64,000 nt of DNA from SCTD01 sp036675425 (GTDB lineage: Bacteria; Actinomycetota; Actinomycetes; Mycobacteriales; SCTD01), in NCBI GenBank assembly GCA_036675425.1, contig JAKFFB010000188.1, positions 7,943 to 71,942 on the forward strand, read 5' to 3'. Shown one piece after another: positions 59,453-64,000 of this stretch; position 1 is the first letter of the stretch; the number at the start of each line of letters is the position of its first letter. A program made the position numbers and the translations under genes. The notes beneath the pieces are model-generated. The model did no database searches, was not told where the DNA came from, and saw only the letters and a program-made list of their open reading frames with translations.

Positions 59453-60163
59453 TCAGCGGAGCGAGGCGGCCGCGATCTTCAGTTCGACGCCGTAACCGAT
59501 CTTCGGGTCGAGCTGGCAGTGCAGCCCGAGCTGGGTGATGCGGCCGTCTCGGGGGTGCCACTCACGGCGTGGGTCGGAGATCCCCAGCAGCGGCCCCAGG
59601 GCGTCGATCGTCGGCTTCCACAAGTTCAACCACGATCGGGCCGGACCGATCGTGAAGACGATCTCCAGCTGGACCGGCCCGTCGGGCAACTCCCTCGCGC
59701 CTTCCAGTGACTGCCGGATCTGCTCCTTGTAGGCGCGCGTCTCAGCCGACGCCGACGTTCTCGCCGTCCACATGTTGAGCTCTCGCGGCAGCGGCACCGG
59801 ATCTGCGCGGCTGAGGCCGACGAAACTGTCGCCGGCTGCCGACTTCGACCCGGACACGGAGCGGAAGACGCGCTTCGACTGCGTTGTCAGGTGCCGTGCG
59901 AGGGGGAGCAGGTAGTTGTCCAGGTCATGCTCGCGCAGCACATCGACGTGGTTCGTCAGCCCAACTTCGAGGCGAAGTGCGAGCGGCTCCGGAGTGTCTG
60001 CGATCAGCGGCAGCAGGAGCTGCCCGGTCGCGGCGAGGTAGGAGGTCAGTTTCTGCTGAGAGGGGTGCGCTGCGGCATCCCAACTAGCCAGCCGCGGCGC
60101 CATGGGCAAGCGGATCTCCGCCACCGCCGGCGCGAAGATGGTCATGCCCAGCACCACGGGCAT
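59453..60163 (-). CDS. Hypothetical protein with RusA-like pattern
   Basis: About 236 residues from an ATG at 60163; a longer start at 60250 overlaps the next gene. Two parts: a first DHDLDNYLL-type motif (EHDLDNYLLPLARHL) and, later, PARSWLNLWKPTIDALGPLLG with HPRDGRITQLGLH. The D-x-D-N...P..DAL...D-x-R arrangement recalls RusA-type Holliday junction resolvases, which are metal-dependent. This is a suggestion only, since the full fold cannot be checked. It lies opposite to the defence-like genes on each side. Confidence 0.6.
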   Translation of the reverse strand: MPVVLGMTIFAPAVAEIRLPMAPRLASWDAAAHPSQQKLTSYLAATGQLLLPLIADTPEPLALRLEVGLTNHVDVLREHDLDNYLLPLARHLTTQSKRVFRSVSGSKSAAGDSFVGLSRADPVPLPRELNMWTARTSASAETRAYKEQIRQSLEGARELPDGPVQLEIVFTIGPARSWLNLWKPTIDALGPLLGISDPRREWHPRDGRITQLGLHCQLDPKIGYGVELKIAAASLR

Positions 60164-60173
60164 CGAGTGGCCG

Positions 60174-60536
60174 TCAGTCGGGGGATCGGTGGTGGAGCGG
60201 TTCCGTCGGTCGACGACGCAACTGCCTGCGCAAGGCTCGATGGCGAACATCTTCGAGCAGACGCTCGAAGCTGACGTCGTGGTCGGCGCAGATGTTCTTG
60301 CACGCGCCGATCATGTCAGCCAGCTTGTCCGCATCGCGGTGGCTGAGGACGCTCAACCAGGCATCGGGCGGGCCAGCCGTGTCTACGTCCTCGAGCCACA
60401 CATCAGGACCAAGCCGGGGGATCACCCACAGACACAGAAAGCGAACAACGTCAGCGGGATCAAACAGTGCGGGCAGCCAGTCGCTGGGCCGACGGCGCAG
60501 CAGCGCGTCCTCAACAACCGCGTCGTAGCCGTCCAT
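60174..60536 (-). CDS. Hypothetical protein
   Basis: 120 residues from the ATG at 60536; in-frame TTG and GTG codons a little upstream are possible starts. Helical and acidic in the first half (DAVVEDALLRRRPSDWLPAL, ADVVRFLCLWVIPRLG), basic at the end (LRRQLRRRPTEPLHHRS). No family is recognised. Gap to the following gene on the same strand is 10 bp, so the pair is probably co-transcribed. Confidence 0.6.
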   Translation of the reverse strand: MDGYDAVVEDALLRRRPSDWLPALFDPADVVRFLCLWVIPRLGPDVWLEDVDTAGPPDAWLSVLSHRDADKLADMIGACKNICADHDVSFERLLEDVRHRALRRQLRRRPTEPLHHRSPD

Positions 60537-60822
60537 CAGCAGGAACACCTTCCGACGTGACCGCAACGTTCCCGGCCGTACGGGCCAGTCCCACGCCTCG
60601 ACTGCCGAGCCCCTGCCGTGCCAACGGCTGTGCCTGCCTTCCGCCCCGCGGCTGCCCGCCGCCGACGTAGCTGTCCGGAGCGCCCTGCCGAAGTTGCTCC
60701 CAGCTCGCTCAAAATGCTGCGCTCTAGCTGCATCATCGCCTCCTCTTCAGTGGCGATCTCCGTGACCGCCTACTAATGACGGGCGGCAGCGAGGCCCGTC
60801 TGCCCCCGATTCACCCGCGAAG
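60537..60822. other. Intergenic region without supported gene
   Basis: 286 bp between the 120-residue gene and the DUF262 gene, divergently transcribed. A frame of 66 codons on the minus strand is Arg/Gly-rich and looks like chance. The divergent promoters should be here. I see no clear -10/-35 pair and no repeats. Confidence 0.5.
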
Positions 60823-63282
60823 GTGACGGCGGACCCGGCCAACCATGGCGACGGGCCTGACCCAGAGGCCGCAGAGGCGAGCACGATCAGAGACACGGCA
60901 TCAAGCAGCCGCCACACGGGATACGTTGCGATCGGGACGAAGGAGCCGGACTTGGACAAGAAGTTCACTAGTGACGAAGTGCCGCTGGCGCAGCTGCTGG
61001 ATCAGGCGCGCACCGGCGCCCTCCAGCTCCCCGACTTCCAGCGCGGCTGGGTCTGGGACGACAACGGGATCAAGAGCCTGCTGGCGTCGATCTCTCTGTC
61101 GTATCCCATCGGCGCCGTCATGACCTTGCAGACCGGCAACCCCGACGTGAAGTTCCGGCCGCGATTGCTGGAGGGCGTCCAGCTCGACAAAGCCGTCGAG
61201 CCCGAGACCCTGCTGCTCGACGGGCAGCAGCGCACGACCTCGCTGTTCCTCGTCCTCAAGTCGGGCCAGCCGGTCCCCACCCGCGACAGCCGCGGCAAGC
61301 AGCTCCACCGCAGGTACTACGTCAACATCCCCGCTGCCCTCAACCCGAACGCGGACCGAGAGGACGACGCCCTCCTGTCGGTGCCGGGTGACGGACTGGT
61401 CAAGAACTTCCGGGGCGAGGTGAAGCTGGATCTCTCGACCCGCGCCGCGGAGATCGCCGCGCAGATGTTCCCCCTGGGCATCGTGTTGGACTACAGCGCC
61501 ACGATGGCCTGGCAGCTTGAGTACCTGCAGAGCGGACCAGGCGATGCCAGCGATCGACTGCAGACATGGATGCAGTTCAACGAAGCGATCATCAACACGT
61601 TCGTCCAGTACCAGGTTCCCACCATCCAACTGATCAAGGCCACGCCCAAGGAGGCTGTCTGTCAGGTCTTCGAGAAGGTCAACACGGGAGGCGTCGCGCT
61701 CACCGTGTTCGAACTCCTGACGGCCACGTATGCCGCGGAGGACTTCAACCTTCGAGATGACTGGCGTGACCGGAAGGACAAGCTGTCGGCGCACAGTGTG
61801 CTCGACCGCTTCAGCGAAACTGACTTCCTGCAGGTCGTCACCCTGCTCTCGACACTCGCGCGGCGTGAGGCGCACCTGGCGACGCACGGTGACGCGGCGG
61901 TAGCGCCGGCTGTGTCGTGCAAGAGGCGCGACATCCTTCGGCTGGAGCTCGAGGAGTACAAGAAGTGGGCCGACCCCGCAGCGAAGGCCGTCGAGCGGGT
62001 GGTGCCCTTCTTGCACGGCGAGCACATCTTCGCCGGACGCGACGTGCCGTACGCGACGCAGATCGTTCCCCTCGCGGCGATGTTCGCCCGCCTGGGCACC
62101 GACGCCGAGAGCTTCGGCGTCCGGGAACTGCTCCGCCGCTGGCTGTGGTGCGGCGTCTTCGGCGAGATGTACGGCGGATCGACAGAGACGCGCTTCGCGT
62201 TCGACGTGCCTGACGTCGTGGCGTGGGTGACCGACCCGGAGTCGGAGCCCCGGACGGTGCGCGAGGCCCAGTTCCAGGCCGAGCGACTGCTTTCCCTTCG
62301 GACTCGCGGAAGCGCCGCATACAAGGGCCTGTACGCCCTGCAGATGAAGCGGGGCGGTCGGGACTTCCGCACCGGAAGCACCATCGACATCCACGCCCAT
62401 GCCGACGACGCCATCGACATCCACCACATCTTCCCGCAGGCGTGGTGCAGCCAGAACAAGGTCGACGCCAAGCACGCCGACAGCGTCGTCAACAAGACTG
62501 CCATCGACGCACACACCAACCGCCGCATTGGCGGCAACGCCCCAAGCAAGTACCTCGACAAGCTGGAGCACCAGGACAAGATCCCGGCGGACCAGCTCGA
62601 CGCCATCGTGCGCAGTCACGACATCGACCCCGTGCTCCTGCGTGACGACGACTTCGGTGGCTTCTTCACACACCGCTTCGAGCGACTGCTGAAGCAGATC
62701 GAAGAGGCGATGGGCAAGCCCGTCAACCGGGCGCCGGACAGCAGCGACAACCCCTACGCGGGCACGCTGGCCGATACCCAGGACATGGAGCAGCGCCTTC
62801 GGGACATGATCGCCGGTGGGGAGACCAAGGTGGTCGAGTTCAAGTCGACGGCGCGGCTGAACCTCCACACGCAGGACAAGGACTCGGCGGTGGAATGGGG
62901 AGTCCTGAAGTCGATCGCCGCCTTCGCCAACTCCTACGGCGGCACTGTGCTCGTCGGCGTGCGAGACGACGGCGCGGTCGTGGGAATCGAGGGGGACCTT
63001 CCGTTCGTGAAGCACCAGAACGTGGATGGCTGGGAGCTCTGGCTCAATGATGCGGTGGCCTCCGCCATGAGCAAGCTCGTTGCCGCGGACCTCGATGTCA
63101 CCTCCTGCTCGATCGACGGGCGAACCGTCGTCCGGGTCGACGTCGGCCCTGCAGCCAAGCCGGTCTTCGCGCTCTCCCCGAAGGACAAGAAGCCCACCTT
63201 CCTGGTGCGGATGAACAACGCGACCCATGAGTTAGCAGGTCAGGAAGCGCTGGACTACCAGCAGAAACGGTGGCCGAACTGA
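60823..63282 (+). CDS. DUF262/DUF1524-like (GmrSD-type) protein fused to an AlbA_2 (Schlafen-like) domain
   Basis: 819 residues. N-terminal DUF262 (ParB/Srx-like NTPase fold): PDFQRGWVW (70-78) and LLLDGQQRTTSLF with the DGQQR loop at 133-137. A helical middle follows. The HNH-like motif IDIHHIFPQAWC (531-542) with later NKTAIDAHTNRRIGG is that of the DUF1524 nuclease of GmrSD, a type IV enzyme against modified phage DNA. A third domain starts near 655: GETKVVEFKSTARLN (about 666-680), then FANSYGGTVLVGVRDDG, the AlbA_2/Schlafen DNA- or RNA-binding module. GTG start. Fusion of all three is unusual. Likely anti-phage. Confidence 0.88.
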   Translation: MTADPANHGDGPDPEAAEASTIRDTASSSRHTGYVAIGTKEPDLDKKFTSDEVPLAQLLDQARTGALQLPDFQRGWVWDDNGIKSLLASISLSYPIGAVMTLQTGNPDVKFRPRLLEGVQLDKAVEPETLLLDGQQRTTSLFLVLKSGQPVPTRDSRGKQLHRRYYVNIPAALNPNADREDDALLSVPGDGLVKNFRGEVKLDLSTRAAEIAAQMFPLGIVLDYSATMAWQLEYLQSGPGDASDRLQTWMQFNEAIINTFVQYQVPTIQLIKATPKEAVCQVFEKVNTGGVALTVFELLTATYAAEDFNLRDDWRDRKDKLSAHSVLDRFSETDFLQVVTLLSTLARREAHLATHGDAAVAPAVSCKRRDILRLELEEYKKWADPAAKAVERVVPFLHGEHIFAGRDVPYATQIVPLAAMFARLGTDAESFGVRELLRRWLWCGVFGEMYGGSTETRFAFDVPDVVAWVTDPESEPRTVREAQFQAERLLSLRTRGSAAYKGLYALQMKRGGRDFRTGSTIDIHAHADDAIDIHHIFPQAWCSQNKVDAKHADSVVNKTAIDAHTNRRIGGNAPSKYLDKLEHQDKIPADQLDAIVRSHDIDPVLLRDDDFGGFFTHRFERLLKQIEEAMGKPVNRAPDSSDNPYAGTLADTQDMEQRLRDMIAGGETKVVEFKSTARLNLHTQDKDSAVEWGVLKSIAAFANSYGGTVLVGVRDDGAVVGIEGDLPFVKHQNVDGWELWLNDAVASAMSKLVAADLDVTSCSIDGRTVVRVDVGPAAKPVFALSPKDKKPTFLVRMNNATHELAGQEALDYQQKRWPN

Positions 63283-63406
63283 TGCGTCGGCGCGTTGCCG
63301 CCCACCGGAGACCGTCCATGCGAGAGGTTGAGCCGGCTGCACGACGCGCCGCTCATCCCTGAGCGACGTCCAGCAAGAGCGACGACCAGAGAGGCGAGAC
63401 CCCGGC

Positions 63407-64000
63407 GTGGCCACGACCATCCACGACATCCTCAAAGAGCTCTTCGACGCTGCGACAGATGAGCACGACAAAGGCGATCGCTTCGAACGATTGATCGCCG
63501 CCTACCTGCGGACCGACGTGACGTGGGCTGACCGCTTCAGCAACGTCTGGCTCTGGATGGACTGGCCTGGCCGCATGGGCAAGGCCGACACCGGCATCGA
63601 CCTGGTCGCCGAGGAGCGCGAGGGCGGCGGCTTGACCGCCATCCAGTGCAAGTTCTACGGCCCGACGCACACGCTGCAGAAGCACGACATCGACTCGTTC
63701 TTCACCGCCTCCGGCAAGGCCGGATTCTCCGGCCGCATGATCGTCTCGACCACCGACAAGTGGAGTAAGCACGCGGAGGACGCGCTCAGCGGTCAGCAGA
63801 TCCCAGTCACCCGACTTCGGGTGCAGGACCTGGACGAATCCAGCATCGACTGGTCCCAGTTCAGCCTGCGAACCCCGGAGGTCATGGAACTCAAGGACCG
63901 CAAGGTCCTCCGGCCGCACCAGAACCAGGCACTTGAGGCAGTACGCAAGGGACTCACTGCCGCTGACCGCGGCAAGCTGATCATGGCGTGCGGGACCGGC
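63407..64000 (+). CDS. Mrr-type restriction endonuclease/DEAD-box helicase, N-terminal part
   Basis: Starts at GTG 63407 and runs off the window; 198 codons are visible. Residues 1-110 carry a PD-(D/E)xK nuclease of the Mrr type: GKADTGIDLVAEE (D65) and TAIQCKFYGP (Q80-C-K82). Residues about 150-198 lead into a helicase: RPHQNQALEAVRKGL (Q-motif like) and, at the very edge, KLIMACGTG, the start of Walker A. This order is that of type ISP/HsdR-like restriction helicases. Separated by 124 bp from the DUF262 gene, same strand, so one island is likely. Confidence 0.88.
   Translation, partial: MATTIHDILKELFDAATDEHDKGDRFERLIAAYLRTDVTWADRFSNVWLWMDWPGRMGKADTGIDLVAEEREGGGLTAIQCKFYGPTHTLQKHDIDSFFTASGKAGFSGRMIVSTTDKWSKHAEDALSGQQIPVTRLRVQDLDESSIDWSQFSLRTPEVMELKDRKVLRPHQNQALEAVRKGLTAADRGKLIMACGTG

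Noticed and set aside
60536..60736. 66-codon minus-strand frame
   Set aside because: Arg/Gly-rich, no ribosome site, no conserved pattern.

Overview
The window is high-GC, densely packed chromosomal DNA of an actinobacterium. A Nocardioidaceae-type genome (Nocardioides/Marmoricola group) is my best guess. It rests on the GC-rich codon ends, many GTG starts, actinobacteria-restricted families (DUF5709, DUF3145, DUF3052, DUF2795, ANTAR, mycothiol-linked maleylpyruvate isomerase fold), homodimeric AceE and a type A RNase P RNA. No database search was possible, so every family name comes from motifs read by eye.

Layout. 0-6 kb: the end of a vegetative-type sigma factor, a secreted subtilisin-like protease, topoisomerase IB, a stress-type cluster (DUF5709, SRPBCC, YtxH-like) and a secreted TIM-barrel-like protein. 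6-10 kb: tRNA-Asn, a ParD-like/zeta toxin-antitoxin pair with a palindromic operator, a methyltransferase, a DUF817 membrane protein and a tRNA with anticodon CAT. 10-20.5 kb: an ECF sigma/anti-sigma pair coupled to an ABC exporter, a GAF-ANTAR regulator, a VWA protein and sbcD-sbcC. 20.6-28.6 kb: a flavodoxin-like protein, then a five-gene minus-strand operon of exported proteins: a PHM-like copper protein with a cupredoxin tail, a Tat-exported amidohydrolase, an orphan secreted protein, a PQQ propeller with a cupredoxin tail, and a PucR regulator. 28.8-39 kb: parC/parE, adenosine deaminase, DUF3145, a membrane channel-like protein, PAP2, a PHP protein and DUF2795. 39-46 kb: aceE, YjbQ, and a coupled GGDEF-EAL/FIST pair. 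46-57 kb: DUF3052, a THUMP-like methyltransferase, a DinB-fold protein, tRNA-Val, an SGNH hydrolase, the conserved Nif3 / zinc-ribbon / RNase H-phosphatase trio, and a large LPATG-anchored BNR-repeat protein. 57.2-57.65 kb: rnpB and its terminator. 57.7-64 kb: a stretch with looser codon use that looks like a defence island: two unrecognised genes, two opposite-strand unknowns, a DUF262-HNH-AlbA_2 fusion, and the start of an Mrr-nuclease/helicase gene cut by the window edge.

Features that cut across the window: a three-copy family of near-identical hairpins lies 8-14 bp after stop codons (sbcC, parC, add), and two other very long unique hairpins lie between convergent genes. Many neighbours overlap by 1-4 bp (GTGA, ATGA, TTGA, CTGA), and three convergent pairs share one CTAG as both stop codons. 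Two genes appear to start with CTG inside a CTGA overlap.

The best candidate for an undescribed system is the copper/quinoprotein operon at 21.2-28.6 kb. Two of its proteins end in the same kind of type 1 copper domain. One carries the ligand set of the PHM/DBH monooxygenase fold and the other a polyvinyl-alcohol-dehydrogenase-like propeller, which suggests an extracytoplasmic oxidation pathway with a copper electron carrier built into each enzyme. The second candidate is the island downstream of rnpB.
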